Shown here: positions 24,171-33,084 of the stretch, piece after piece | Numbering within the stretch: the first letter of the stretch is position 1 | How the letters are laid out: every line of letters starts with the position of its first letter | NCBI GenBank assembly: GCA_036782715.1 | Contig: DAIPYN010000005.1 | Span: 1 to 64,000 of the forward strand | Direction: 5' to 3' | Origin: UBA3478 sp036782715 | GTDB taxonomy: Bacteria > Bacteroidota > Bacteroidia > Flavobacteriales > Flavobacteriaceae | Length of the DNA: 64,000 bases | Position numbers and translations under genes: made by a program | The notes under the pieces: generated by a model | Databases searched by the model: none | Told to the model about the DNA's origin: nothing | What the model saw: the letters and a program-made list of their open reading frames with translations, nothing else

Positions 24171-24509
24171 ATGGGATTAAGCAAATCATATATATTCAGT
24201 GAGAAACACCAAGATCTTGCTCTATTTTTTAGAGTACTGTCTAACCCTGCTCGACTGGCAATAATCGAGCACATCATCAAGCAGGAAAATTGCATCTGTG
24301 GAGATTTAGTTAATGAAATCGGTCTTGCTCAACCAACAATTTCACAACACTTAAAAGAAATTAAAAGTATCGGGTTACTGAAAGGTCATATTCAAGGCCC
24401 TCAAATTAAATACTGTATTGATACCAAGAGGTGGCAAGAAATTAAACAGGCCCTTGAACTATTTTTTAACCAATCTAAACCCTTCGACTGTTCTAATGAA
24501 AACGAATGA
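24171..24509 (+). CDS. arsR: ArsR-family metalloregulator
   Basis: 112 residues, winged-helix repressor. The metal-site motif ENCICGDLV in the recognition region is the ELCVCDL-type box of arsenite- or antimonite-sensing ArsR proteins, and QPTISQHLKEIKSIGLL is the DNA-binding helix-turn-helix. It starts the cluster with DUF6428 and an ArsC-like phosphatase. It overlaps the next gene by 14 bases. A 12-bp palindrome just before the ATG is a likely operator. Confidence 0.9.
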   Translation: MGLSKSYIFSEKHQDLALFFRVLSNPARLAIIEHIIKQENCICGDLVNEIGLAQPTISQHLKEIKSIGLLKGHIQGPQIKYCIDTKRWQEIKQALELFFNQSKPFDCSNENE

Positions 24510-24975
24510 ACTTATTGAATTACTAGAAAAGAATTCATCCAAACAATTAATTTTTGAATATCTATCAGGAGCTTTCACAGAGTCTGATTATCATATAACT
24601 GAAGTAAAAAACATATCCATTGAGGCGATTAATTGTGGAGGCGGGGTTGAAACTTGGAACGAAACCGTAATTCAGCTTTGGGAAAATCCCTATTCAACTG
24701 AAATAGGTACCACTATGAAAACAGACAAAGCTTTACAAATACTTGAGCGAGTTCAGAGGCAGAGACCACTTAATGTGGAAGCAGAAGTTCGCTTTGAATA
24801 CGGTAACAAAAGATTTCATACCTGTATTCAATCGGTTAAAGAAATTGCACAAAACAGTCGCGCTCTAATTGTCAGTCTCGGAGAAGTAAAAGCAGACTGC
24901 AAAGACAAGGAAGCGTGCGGTATTGAAATACCAGTATCAGAATCGAAGTGCGCACCAGGTAGCGGATGCTGTTAA
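24496..24975 (+). CDS. DUF6428 family protein (ars-cluster associated)
   Basis: 159 residues from the ATG at 24496. I recognise the opening MKTNELIELLEKNSSKQLIF and the motif CGGGVETWNETVIQLW as the protein commonly found between arsR and arsC in Bacteroidota. The C-terminus carries several cysteines (ADCKDKEACG and KCAPGSGCC), which could bind arsenite or a metal. The function is unknown; arsenic handling is inferred from neighbours and the Cys tail. It overlaps arsR by 14 bases; arsC starts 11 bases after it. Confidence 0.78.
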   Translation: MKTNELIELLEKNSSKQLIFEYLSGAFTESDYHITEVKNISIEAINCGGGVETWNETVIQLWENPYSTEIGTTMKTDKALQILERVQRQRPLNVEAEVRFEYGNKRFHTCIQSVKEIAQNSRALIVSLGEVKADCKDKEACGIEIPVSESKCAPGSGCC

Positions 24976-24986
24976 AATACAGAATT

Positions 24987-25409
24987 ATGAAAAAGAATAT
25001 CCTCGTATTATGCACAGGAAACTCATGTAGAAGCCAAATGGCACATGGATTTCTAAATGCTCTAGCCTCAGAGTATGCAACCATTTACAGTGCAGGAATT
25101 GAAACTCACGGATTAAACCCAGGAGCCGTCTCCATTATGAAAGAGGCCGGCATTGACATTTCTACTCATACCTCAAATCATGTAGACGAATACCAGGGTG
25201 TTCAATGGGATTTTATACTCACCGTATGTGATCATGCGAAAGAGAACTGTCCTTACCTACCTGCACCAGACGCGAAGAGATTTCATCACAACTTTTTCGA
25301 TCCCTCTAAGGTTGAGGGAAGTAGCGAAGAAAAACATGCTGCTTTTTTAAAAACAAGGGAACAAATAAGAGAATATATAATTACCTTTGTTAACGAAAAT
25401 TTAACCTAG
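24987..25409 (+). CDS. arsC: arsenate reductase, low-molecular-weight tyrosine phosphatase type
   Basis: 140 residues from the ATG at 24987, whose context is better than that of the upstream in-frame start. The phosphatase loop is LVLCTGNSCRSQMAH, with the catalytic Cys and Arg. Further on, VCDHAKENCPYLP supplies Cys residues like the redox cysteines of thioredoxin-coupled ArsC. It reduces arsenate to arsenite. With arsR and DUF6428 it makes an ars operon, but no arsenite efflux gene follows; the aspartate kinase gene ends on the other strand about 110 bases later. Confidence 0.87.
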   Translation: MKKNILVLCTGNSCRSQMAHGFLNALASEYATIYSAGIETHGLNPGAVSIMKEAGIDISTHTSNHVDEYQGVQWDFILTVCDHAKENCPYLPAPDAKRFHHNFFDPSKVEGSSEEKHAAFLKTREQIREYIITFVNENLT

Positions 25410-25438
25410 TTAAATTTATTGGGTTTAGTTTAACTAGG
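25405..25438. repeat. 10-bp inverted repeat overlapping the arsC stop codon
   Basis: CCTAGTTAAA (25405-25414) and TTTAACTAGG (25429-25438) are perfect reverse complements around a 14-base centre. No T-run follows, so a terminator role is doubtful. It begins a 110-base structured gap between arsC and the aspartate kinase gene. Confidence 0.5.
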
Positions 25439-25446
25439 AATTACAG

Positions 25447-25528
25447 AAGAGCACTTCGAAGGTCAACATTTAATTGGGTTTGTTTGGTATCATTTAACGA
25501 TGATATACAGTTGGCCTTCAGCTCTTTT
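25447..25528 (+). terminator. long imperfect hairpin between arsC and the aspartate kinase gene
   Basis: AAGAGC (25447-25452) pairs with GCTCTT (25521-25526), and GAAGGTCAAC (25458-25467) pairs with GTTGGCCTTC (25510-25519) with one G-U. The centre is 42 bases and holds a small hairpin ATCAT/ATGAT. Four T follow on the plus strand. It could be a terminator for arsC; it overlaps the last codons of the opposite gene. Confidence 0.35.
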
Positions 25529-26810
25529 GTTCAGAATGAGTAACTACCTGTAGCGTCTGATCGGTACGCTGCTCTACTAAAATTCGTTCTTCTTTTGGTA
25601 TGACGCTAAGCGACTCTTCATCGAAATGACGAATCGTGTACAAAGACACCCCTTTATGGCAATTCACTTTGAATTCTGCCTCTAATTCAGGTAAAAGACC
25701 GTCAATTCCTTCGAAACGATTATCTAAACAAACCTTAAAACTAATCGCTGAATTTTGGATCAAGTCAACTTTCAAACGATACTTGGCAAATAAGTTAAAA
25801 AGCTTACCAAAGTGCTGTTCAACCATAAATGAGAAGTCTTGTGTGGCCAATTCTAACAAAACTTGATTCTTCTTCACAATAAAACAGGGTACCAGAGGTA
25901 TAAGCGCTGCACCACCAGTCACCGTTGTTCCTTTCGCGCTTAAGTCAACGAATGATCGCACATGTAAAGGAATGGCTCTTCTTTGAAGAGGCTGAAGCGT
26001 CTTTGGGTGAATAACCGAAGCACCATAAAAAGCGAGTTCAATCGCCTCGCGGTAAGAGATTTGATTCAGTAATTGGGTCTCAGTGAAGTATCTAGGGTCC
26101 GCATTTAAAACTCCAGGAACATCCTTCCAAATACTCACTGATGACGCCTCGAGTGCATAAGCCAGAATAGCAGCAGTATAATCTGAGCCTTCCCTACCTA
26201 GCGTAGTAGTGAAGTTATTAGTGTCACTACCTAAAAAACCTTGAGTAACAATTAACTGTTCAGTCTCTTTCAGCGAAAAAACTTTTTCTGCGGTTGCTTC
26301 CCAATTTACGGTAGCATCTCTATAAGAATTATCTGTTTTGATGAGAGTACGCACGTCGTACCAGGTATTATCAATACCCACCTCAGCGAGATAGGCACTC
26401 AATATTCGTGTCGATAATAGTTCACCATAACCAACAATTTGATCATAAATGAACGATTTATTGAGCGACTTATTCCAAGTAATAAACCCAACAATCTCAT
26501 CAAACATTCGTTCAATATCTGCTCGTACCTGATCGGCGCGATCTCCAAACAATTCATCGATAATGGCACGATGAAAATCGACTACCGGTGCGATCGATTG
26601 ATTTACTGCCTCAACAACATCTTTGTTGTCGCTCTTAGCCTTGAAATAATCGGCAACTACAACTTCCATGGCATTGGTGGTTTTACCCATGGCAGAAACC
26701 ACCATGCACACATCCTGATGACCCTCTGTTTTTAGTACATGAGCCACGTTGGCGATACTTTGAGCATCTTTAACCGAAGCTCCTCCAAATTTAAAAACTC
26801 TTTTACGCAT
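25518..26810 (-). CDS. lysC: aspartate kinase (monofunctional)
   Basis: 430 residues from the ATG at 26810. It phosphorylates aspartate in the entry step to Lys, Thr, Met and diaminopimelate. The kinase domain starts RVFKFGGASVKDAQSI, with VVSAMGKTTNAM, and GREGSDYTAAILAYALEA with VSIWKDVPGVLNADPR later. The C-terminal part (about 300-420) is the ACT region expected to bind an amino-acid effector. The GNAT gene upstream overlaps its start by 8 bases, so the two are coupled. An unlinked orphan ACT protein (36421-37080) resembles this regulatory part. Confidence 0.93.
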   Translation of the reverse strand: MRKRVFKFGGASVKDAQSIANVAHVLKTEGHQDVCMVVSAMGKTTNAMEVVVADYFKAKSDNKDVVEAVNQSIAPVVDFHRAIIDELFGDRADQVRADIERMFDEIVGFITWNKSLNKSFIYDQIVGYGELLSTRILSAYLAEVGIDNTWYDVRTLIKTDNSYRDATVNWEATAEKVFSLKETEQLIVTQGFLGSDTNNFTTTLGREGSDYTAAILAYALEASSVSIWKDVPGVLNADPRYFTETQLLNQISYREAIELAFYGASVIHPKTLQPLQRRAIPLHVRSFVDLSAKGTTVTGGAALIPLVPCFIVKKNQVLLELATQDFSFMVEQHFGKLFNLFAKYRLKVDLIQNSAISFKVCLDNRFEGIDGLLPELEAEFKVNCHKGVSLYTIRHFDEESLSVIPKEERILVEQRTDQTLQVVTHSEQKS

Positions 26811-27264
26811 TATTTTCGAGTTGAACGACATACCAATTTTTTAACACCTTCGCACCTTTACTTTCATAAAGGGATATAGCATTTGTGTTCCAGTCTAATA
26901 CTTCCCATCCGATTCTTCGCACCTTAATCATCTTCCCGTAGGCGATCACGTGGTCTAGTAAAGCTGATCCGATTCCTTTCCCTCGATGTTCAACCTCAAC
27001 GATAAGGTCTTCAAGGTGGAGTGCCTTGCCTTTCCAGGTTGAATATCGGAGATAAGTGAGTGCTATTCCTATCACTTTGTGGGTTTCTGAATCTTCGGCC
27101 ACAAAACAATGATACAAGGGCTGATCTCCAAATCCATCGTTAGCTACTTCTTCTAAAGAAAGTACCATTTCATTCTCAGCCTCTTCGAATAGCGCTAATT
27201 CTTGAATTAATCGATGAATATCCCCAACATCTGAGCGTACTGCATCTCTAATGATAAAGCCCAT
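26803..27264 (-). CDS. GNAT-family N-acetyltransferase (diamine acetyltransferase-like)
   Basis: About 153 residues from the ATG at 27264. The farther upstream TTG (27286-27288) lies within an exact minus-strand -7 box and cannot be the start. The acetyl-CoA loop EVEHRGKGIGSALLDHVI and the sequence DWNTNAISLYESKGAK are GNAT motifs of the spermidine/spermine acetyltransferase-like group. The substrate is unknown. It is translationally coupled to the aspartate kinase gene, which is common in Flavobacteriales but does not by itself indicate a role. Confidence 0.88.
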   Translation of the reverse strand: MGFIIRDAVRSDVGDIHRLIQELALFEEAENEMVLSLEEVANDGFGDQPLYHCFVAEDSETHKVIGIALTYLRYSTWKGKALHLEDLIVEVEHRGKGIGSALLDHVIAYGKMIKVRRIGWEVLDWNTNAISLYESKGAKVLKNWYVVQLENNA

Positions 27265-27285
27265 AAATCTCGCATTTTGGTGGAT

Positions 27286-27293
27286 CAAAGGTA
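27286..27293 (-). promoter_or_regulatory. -7 promoter box of the GNAT-aspartate kinase operon (TACCTTTG)
   Basis: Exact TAnnTTTG match on the minus strand, 21 nt upstream of the ATG at 27264. It rules out the upstream TTG start. Confidence 0.58.
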
Positions 27294-27387
27294 TTTGAAA
27301 TGTCTAGCTACTACAAATACCCCTGAAGCTCTCACAAAAGCCGTCAAAATTGTTGTAGTTTAGGTAATTCTAAGAGGTCCAATTGCT

Positions 27388-28404
27388 ATGAAACCAGACC
27401 TTCTCAGTTTTACATCTAAAGGAATCTACTGTGCCGCGGCCGATGTCTATCTCGACCCCTGGCGACCGGTGGACAAGGCGATTATTTCCCATGCTCATGC
27501 AGACCATAGCCGTTTTGGAAATAAAAAATATATCGCACACAACCACAGCGTTCCAGTGATGAAGCACCGGCTAGGGGCGATCAATATTCAAGGAGTTTCT
27601 TGGAATGACCCCTTTAGTGTAAACGGTGTCGAATTCACCTTATACCCCGCTGGACACATTGTAGGCTCATCTCTTATTAGAGTACAGCACAAAGGAGAGA
27701 TTGCACTTTTTACCGGAGATTACAAACTCGAAAACGATGGTCTTAGCACTCCACTCGAAATGCAACGCTGCCATACACTGATTACCGAATGCACTTTTGG
27801 ATTACCGATTTTTAGGTGGAAACCTCAACAAGAAGTATTTTCAGAAATAGCCAACTGGTGGAACTTCAATCAACAGAATTTATTTACTAGTGTGATTTAT
27901 GCCTATAGTTTAGGAAAGGCACAAAGACTATTACATCAACTCCAATCCACTAATGGCCCTATCCTAGTTCATCCTGCTATTGCAGTAGTCAATGAGTCAT
28001 TATCGCAGATTGTTTCTTTTGAAAATGTAGAGACCTTAACGGCTGATAAAAATCCGATAGACTACCCTGGAGCACTGCTTATTCTACCTCCATCAGGCAG
28101 AGAAGCTAAATACCTAAAGAAATGGGGAGAACTTAAAACAGCAAGTGCGAGCGGATGGATGGCTACCCGAGGTAACCGAAGAAGAAGAAATGTCGACAGA
28201 GGTTTTGTAATCTCAGATCACTGCGACTTTGACGCACTCAATACCTGCATAAAATACAGCGAAGCCGAAAAGGTAATCTGTACTCATGGGTTCACCGATA
28301 TCTATTCCAAATATCTAAGAGGAATTGGGTTTAACGCAGGAACCGAGCATGCTGAATTTGAAGAAGAGGAAGTTGAAAATAGTACAGACCTACTGGTACA
28401 ATGA
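27388..28404 (+). CDS. ligase-associated DNA exonuclease (metallo-beta-lactamase fold)
   Basis: 338 residues. The metal-binding motif SHAHADH (H35, H37, D39, H40) opens a beta-CASP-type nuclease fold, and PAGHIVGSSLIRV and FTGDYKLEND are further family motifs. In many bacteria this protein is encoded with an ATP-dependent ligase, an Lhr-like helicase and PdeM, as here, forming a DNA-repair set. It overlaps the ligase gene (ATGA at 28401-28404). The enzyme class is clear; the lesion handled is not. Confidence 0.9.
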   Translation: MKPDLLSFTSKGIYCAAADVYLDPWRPVDKAIISHAHADHSRFGNKKYIAHNHSVPVMKHRLGAINIQGVSWNDPFSVNGVEFTLYPAGHIVGSSLIRVQHKGEIALFTGDYKLENDGLSTPLEMQRCHTLITECTFGLPIFRWKPQQEVFSEIANWWNFNQQNLFTSVIYAYSLGKAQRLLHQLQSTNGPILVHPAIAVVNESLSQIVSFENVETLTADKNPIDYPGALLILPPSGREAKYLKKWGELKTASASGWMATRGNRRRRNVDRGFVISDHCDFDALNTCIKYSEAEKVICTHGFTDIYSKYLRGIGFNAGTEHAEFEEEEVENSTDLLVQ

Positions 28405-29999
28405 AAGACTTCTCACTACTCATTCAGCGTTTAGATCAACTCACCAAAACCAGTGAAAAAGTGAAAGTGCTGAGTGATTACTTTAAGACTGCACCACAAA
28501 AAGATGTAGTCTGGGCAATCGCGATCTGGTCGCATAGAAGACCCAAAAGACCGGTCTCAACAACACTTCTAAGGGCATGGGCTGCAGAATTAGCTGGGGT
28601 AGAACATTGGTTATTTGAAGATAGTTATCACATCGTTGGTGATTTAGCAGAAACTATTGCTTTACTAACCTGTGCAAAGGAGATATCAATCCATTCTTCA
28701 GAAGAATCTCTAAGTACCATTATCGAAGACATCATAGCGCTGAAAACACAGCCAGAAGACCACAAGAAAACCTACATCATCAGAAAATGGGCTGAACTTA
28801 ATTATTTCGGAAGTTTCACTTTTACCAAATTACTCACTGGAGGTTTCCGAATTGGAATCAGTCAAAAACTGATGACCAAAGCTCTGGAGAGCGCCTTTGA
28901 TATTCCTTCCGATCAAATTGCCTATCGACTTATGGGTAAATGGGACCCCAAAGAAGTCACCTTAAAGAAACTTTTATTTGACGATGACCCAGAAGCAAAT
29001 CAGTCGAGACCTTACCCTTTCTTTCTGGCTTATCCTATAGAAAATACACTTGAAGATCTAGGAGATGTTTCTCAGTGGAGCATTGAACATAAATGGGACG
29101 GAATACGCGCCCAACTCATCAAAAGAAACGAAACGTTTGCCATTTGGTCAAGAGGAGAAGAGCTCATTACTGAACAATTCCCCGAATTACATCGAATCAA
29201 AGACCAACTAAAAGAGGATGTAGTTATCGACGGGGAGATCATTCCAATAAAAGACGGCTTACCCGATCACTTCGGCACACTTCAAAAAAGACTCAATCGA
29301 AAAAGAGTGACCCATTCTCTGTTAGAGGAAGCTCCCGTCGTGTTTCGAGCCTATGATCTGCTAGAATATCAAGGCAAGGACCTTCGAGAACGAACTTACC
29401 TCGAGCGCAGAAATTATCTAGAAAGCCTCCCATTTAGTGAGCCGTTACAGCTATCAAAATTTAAAATCTTCAAAAACTGGCAAGAAGTTGAAAAGGAAAG
29501 ACTTCGTTCTAAAGAAGTAAAAAGCGAAGGCCTCATGCTAAAACACCTAGACAGCACCTATGGAGTAGGTCGTAAAAAAGGAGATTGGTTCAAATATAAA
29601 AATGACCCTCTCAATTGCGATGCAATCTTAACCTATGTAATGCGAGGTCATGGTCGAAGAAGTAGCCTTTACACCGATTTCACTTTTGCGCTATGGGATA
29701 GAGATCCTAAAGACCCTGAAGCACAATTGGTAACCTTTGCTAAAGCCTATTCCGGGCTCACTGACCAGGAATTCAAAGAAATTAATCGATGGATTCGATC
29801 GAATGCCCTCGAAAAATTCGGACCCGTCAGAGCGGTTAAACCTGAACTTGTTTTTGAAATTGCCTTTGAGGGAGTCGCCCCATCCTCGAGACACAAAAGC
29901 GGCTATGCGACAAGATTTCCTCGAATTGTACGATGGAGAAAGGACAAAAAAATCGATGAAGCCAACCGGCTAGAAGACCTTAAAAATTTAGTGCGCTAG
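28401..29999 (+). CDS. ATP-dependent DNA ligase
   Basis: 532 residues. The N-terminal alpha-helical DNA-binding domain (about 1-200) is followed by the nucleotidyltransferase domain with the AMP-accepting lysine K231 in EHKWDGIRAQ (motif I), DGEIIP (motif III) and SEGLMLK (motif IV). An OB-fold domain makes up the C-terminus. It lacks the polymerase and phosphoesterase domains of LigD. It seals nicks using ATP, in addition to the NAD-dependent LigA every bacterium has. It is second in the four-gene repair cassette; the helicase starts 2 bases after its stop. Confidence 0.93.
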   Translation: MKDFSLLIQRLDQLTKTSEKVKVLSDYFKTAPQKDVVWAIAIWSHRRPKRPVSTTLLRAWAAELAGVEHWLFEDSYHIVGDLAETIALLTCAKEISIHSSEESLSTIIEDIIALKTQPEDHKKTYIIRKWAELNYFGSFTFTKLLTGGFRIGISQKLMTKALESAFDIPSDQIAYRLMGKWDPKEVTLKKLLFDDDPEANQSRPYPFFLAYPIENTLEDLGDVSQWSIEHKWDGIRAQLIKRNETFAIWSRGEELITEQFPELHRIKDQLKEDVVIDGEIIPIKDGLPDHFGTLQKRLNRKRVTHSLLEEAPVVFRAYDLLEYQGKDLRERTYLERRNYLESLPFSEPLQLSKFKIFKNWQEVEKERLRSKEVKSEGLMLKHLDSTYGVGRKKGDWFKYKNDPLNCDAILTYVMRGHGRRSSLYTDFTFALWDRDPKDPEAQLVTFAKAYSGLTDQEFKEINRWIRSNALEKFGPVRAVKPELVFEIAFEGVAPSSRHKSGYATRFPRIVRWRKDKKIDEANRLEDLKNLVR

Positions 30000-30001
30000 A
30001 G

Positions 30002-32437
30002 ATGAAAGGTCCTATCGAAAATATTATTTCGTGGTTTGAAGAAAAAAAATGGGAGCCCTTTCCATTTCAAAAGGATTGCTGTAACGCCTACCTTAAAGGT
30101 AGTTCGGGTTTATTAATGGCACCCACGGGCTCAGGTAAAACCTTAGCTCTCGGGGCCCCAATCTTGCAATCCATAGACCCGAAGAAAAAAGGCTTACAAG
30201 CCTTGTGGATCACGCCCCTTAGAGCGTTATCTCAAGAAATTTTCGAGGCTCTAGAAAAGGCCTCTAAAGAAATGAAACTCAACATTGAAGTAGGGCTTCG
30301 TAACGGAGATACTTCTAACAAAGAAAGAACGAAGCAACGAAAGGCGCTTCCTCCATTACTAATCACCACCCCTGAAAGTCTTCAATTACTTCTTGCTTCT
30401 AAAGGTTATGAGACCCGGTTTCAACATTTAAGAAGTATCGTTATCGACGAGTGGCATGATTTATATGCTAGCAAACGTGGAGCACTTCTAGAGTTGGGAT
30501 TATCCCGACTTCGAGGAATTAATCCAAAGCTTCAAGTTTGGGGAATAAGTGCTACCCTAGGCGACCCCCTTCTTGCATTATCGGTTTTAAAAGGTAGCGT
30601 CATTGAAAATGAGAAAGTACCTGAAGGGTGGGCCATTATTCAATCGAACCTAACCAAAGAGATATTGATTGAATCACTCATCTCCGAGAAAGCCGATCGA
30701 TTCCCTTGGCGCGGGCACCTAGGCCTTCATCTTATCGATCAAATCGGCCCATTGTTAGAAGCAAGTAAAAGCATTCTCATTTTTACCAATACTCGCAGTC
30801 AATGCGAAATTTGGTTTCAGGCATTACTCTCCCACTACCCTGATTTAGCCGGTCAAATGGCCATGCACCATAGTTCAATTGAGAAAAACACCCGGCTTTG
30901 GGTAGAAAATGCGCTTAGAAACGAGAGCCTAAAAGTTGTAGTATGTACCTCGAGTCTCGACTTAGGGGTTGACTTCGCTCCGGTCGAAACGGTAATTCAA
31001 GTTGGCGGACCCAAAAGTATCGCGAGGCTGATGCAACGTGCAGGTCGAAGCGGACACCAACCTGGCGCTCAAAGCAAGTTGTACTTTCTACCGACCCATG
31101 CCATGGAAATCATAGAATCGGCAGCGCTTAAAATTGCCGTTCAAGAGAAACAGATCGAAGCAAGTGTACCCTACCTTAATTCCTATGATTTACTTATTCA
31201 ATATTTAACCACCCTTGCCATTTCTGATGGGTTTTACCCTCACCAGATACTTCCTGAAGTTCAAAGTACCTTTTGTTTCCAAACCCTATCTGAGGAAGAA
31301 TGGAACTGGATTCTTCGATTTATTACCACCGGTGGAAATTGCTTAGAAAATTATGACGAATATCAGCGCGTAACCATTGAAGACGATGGAAAATACTTAG
31401 TGACCAAACGTTCGATCGCCATGCGTCATCGTTTTCAGATAGGAACCATTGTATCAGATGCTACTCTAGCAGTACACTTTATTAGCGGAGGATTCATTGG
31501 TACTCTAGAGGAGTGGTTCGTCTCACAATTACAACCAGGCGATCACTTTACCTTTGCAGGACGTGTTCTAGAATTTATCCGAGTTCGTGAAATGAAAGTC
31601 CAAGTGCGGTTAAGCAAAACTAAATCGAGTAAAGTTCCCGCATGGATGGGCGGACGACTGTCATTTAGTTCTGAAATGTCAATGTATTTGCAATCAGCAC
31701 TTACCAAGCTCGATAAAAAAAGTAAAGAACTAACCAAAGAAATAAAGGGCCTTGAAGCCGTTTTTGAGGCACAAAAAAAGGAGAGTATTATCCCTGACAA
31801 ACACACCTTTTTAGCCGAAACCTTTAAGACAAAAGAAGGTTATCATCACCTTTTCTACACTTTTGAGGGTCGCTTTATCAATGAAGCCTTAGCTAATCTT
31901 TTAGCCTATCGGTTAAGTCTGTTACATCCAATAAGTTGCTCCCTCGCCTATAATGATTATGGATTTGAGTTACTCTCTGATCAGCCCATTGATATAGAAG
32001 AAATTGAAACCCAAGAACTTTGGTCCACAAGAGATTTAATGATTGATCTAAGAGCAAGTATTAACCTCAGCGAACTCTCACGTAGGAGCTTTAGAGATAT
32101 CGCGGTAATTAGTGGGCTCGTATTTAACGGATACCCCGGAAAGCCAGTTAAAACCAAACACCTCCAAAGTTCGAGTCAGTTGGTTTATGAGGTGTTCAAA
32201 AGCTATGAGCCCGACAACCTGTTAATGCTTCAAGCCGAGAGAGAGGTCTTTGAACATCAACTCGAATTTGACCGTTTAAAAAGAGTGCTTGAAAATATCA
32301 ATCGCAAAAACACCCACATCGCTAGATGCGAGAAGCCCACTCCTTTTTCATTTCCTATCATCACCGACCGTTTGAGAGCGCGGCTATCGAACGAAGATCT
32401 CGAAAAACGAATTCAAAAAATGATTCAACAGCTATGA
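30002..32437 (+). CDS. ligase-associated DEXH-box DNA helicase (Lhr-like)
   Basis: 811 residues. Walker A is PTGSGKT (41-47) and motif II is DEWH (149-152). Helicase domain 2 carries TSSLDLGVDFAPV and QRAGRSGHQPGA. The C-terminal half holds the winged-helix and Lhr-type domain. Lhr helicases are 3'-5' translocases linked to DNA-damage responses. It is third in the cassette and overlaps pdeM (ATGA at 32434-32437). Confidence 0.92.
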   Translation: MKGPIENIISWFEEKKWEPFPFQKDCCNAYLKGSSGLLMAPTGSGKTLALGAPILQSIDPKKKGLQALWITPLRALSQEIFEALEKASKEMKLNIEVGLRNGDTSNKERTKQRKALPPLLITTPESLQLLLASKGYETRFQHLRSIVIDEWHDLYASKRGALLELGLSRLRGINPKLQVWGISATLGDPLLALSVLKGSVIENEKVPEGWAIIQSNLTKEILIESLISEKADRFPWRGHLGLHLIDQIGPLLEASKSILIFTNTRSQCEIWFQALLSHYPDLAGQMAMHHSSIEKNTRLWVENALRNESLKVVVCTSSLDLGVDFAPVETVIQVGGPKSIARLMQRAGRSGHQPGAQSKLYFLPTHAMEIIESAALKIAVQEKQIEASVPYLNSYDLLIQYLTTLAISDGFYPHQILPEVQSTFCFQTLSEEEWNWILRFITTGGNCLENYDEYQRVTIEDDGKYLVTKRSIAMRHRFQIGTIVSDATLAVHFISGGFIGTLEEWFVSQLQPGDHFTFAGRVLEFIRVREMKVQVRLSKTKSSKVPAWMGGRLSFSSEMSMYLQSALTKLDKKSKELTKEIKGLEAVFEAQKKESIIPDKHTFLAETFKTKEGYHHLFYTFEGRFINEALANLLAYRLSLLHPISCSLAYNDYGFELLSDQPIDIEEIETQELWSTRDLMIDLRASINLSELSRRSFRDIAVISGLVFNGYPGKPVKTKHLQSSSQLVYEVFKSYEPDNLLMLQAEREVFEHQLEFDRLKRVLENINRKNTHIARCEKPTPFSFPIITDRLRARLSNEDLEKRIQKMIQQL

Positions 32438-33063
32438 CCTTGAACTTTGCCGATCAATCCTTTGAATTACATCCGTCTGGCGCCTTATTTTGGCCCAATG
32501 AGGAGTTGCTAATTATTAGCGATGTTCATTTAGGGAAGATTACTCATTTCAGAAAACATGGGATGCCCATACCCAATGAGGCGGTTGTAGAAAACTTTGA
32601 AAAACTCGACCAGGTGATCGATTCTTTCAATCCTGCAGAATTGATTTTTCTTGGAGACTTATTTCACTCTTCTTTCAATAACGAATTTGATCAATTCAAA
32701 TTATGGGTTGAAAACCAAAGTATACCTGTACGTTTAATAAAAGGGAATCACGAGGTTTTAGAGGACAGTACTTATGAATCATTCGGAATTGAAGTTGAAT
32801 CTCATATGACGTTCGATACGTTTCGATTACAGCATCATCCAGAAGAGGATGATCATAGCCTACCCGTTATTTGTGGCCATATACACCCCGCTTATCTTTT
32901 AAAAGGAAAAGCAAGAGATCAAATAAAGCTTAAGTGCTTTCATGCCTCAGAGACACAGCTTACTCTACCCGCTTTTGGAGTTTTTACGGGAAGCCATCTG
33001 ATTACCCCTCAACCCAACGATCAAATAGTCTTACTGACCGGCGACCGTCTAATTGCCATTTAG
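32434..33063 (+). CDS. pdeM: ligase-associated phosphoesterase PdeM
   Basis: 209 residues from the ATG that overlaps the helicase stop. Calcineurin-like metallophosphoesterase with all metal motifs: SDVHLGK, GDLFHS, KGNHE and CGHIHP. PdeM proteins are encoded with the ligase/helicase/exonuclease set and are thought to process DNA ends. It ends the operon; mfd follows with its own -7 box. Confidence 0.9.
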   Translation: MTLNFADQSFELHPSGALFWPNEELLIISDVHLGKITHFRKHGMPIPNEAVVENFEKLDQVIDSFNPAELIFLGDLFHSSFNNEFDQFKLWVENQSIPVRLIKGNHEVLEDSTYESFGIEVESHMTFDTFRLQHHPEEDDHSLPVICGHIHPAYLLKGKARDQIKLKCFHASETQLTLPAFGVFTGSHLITPQPNDQIVLLTGDRLIAI

Positions 33064-33066
33064 AAC

Positions 33067-33074
33067 TATCTTTG
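33067..33074 (+). promoter_or_regulatory. -7 promoter box of mfd (TATCTTTG)
   Basis: Exact TAnnTTTG match followed by C, 10 nt before the mfd ATG. It predicts a very short leader. Confidence 0.58.
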
Positions 33075-33084
33075 CACCGCCTTT

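Noticed and set aside
25409..25500. GTTAAAT and ATTTAAC motifs in the arsC-aspartate kinase gap, resembling integron attC core sites
   Set aside because: They occur in the wrong order (GTTRRRY before RYYYAAC), no cassette array or integrase is visible, and the bases are AT-rich enough to match by chance.
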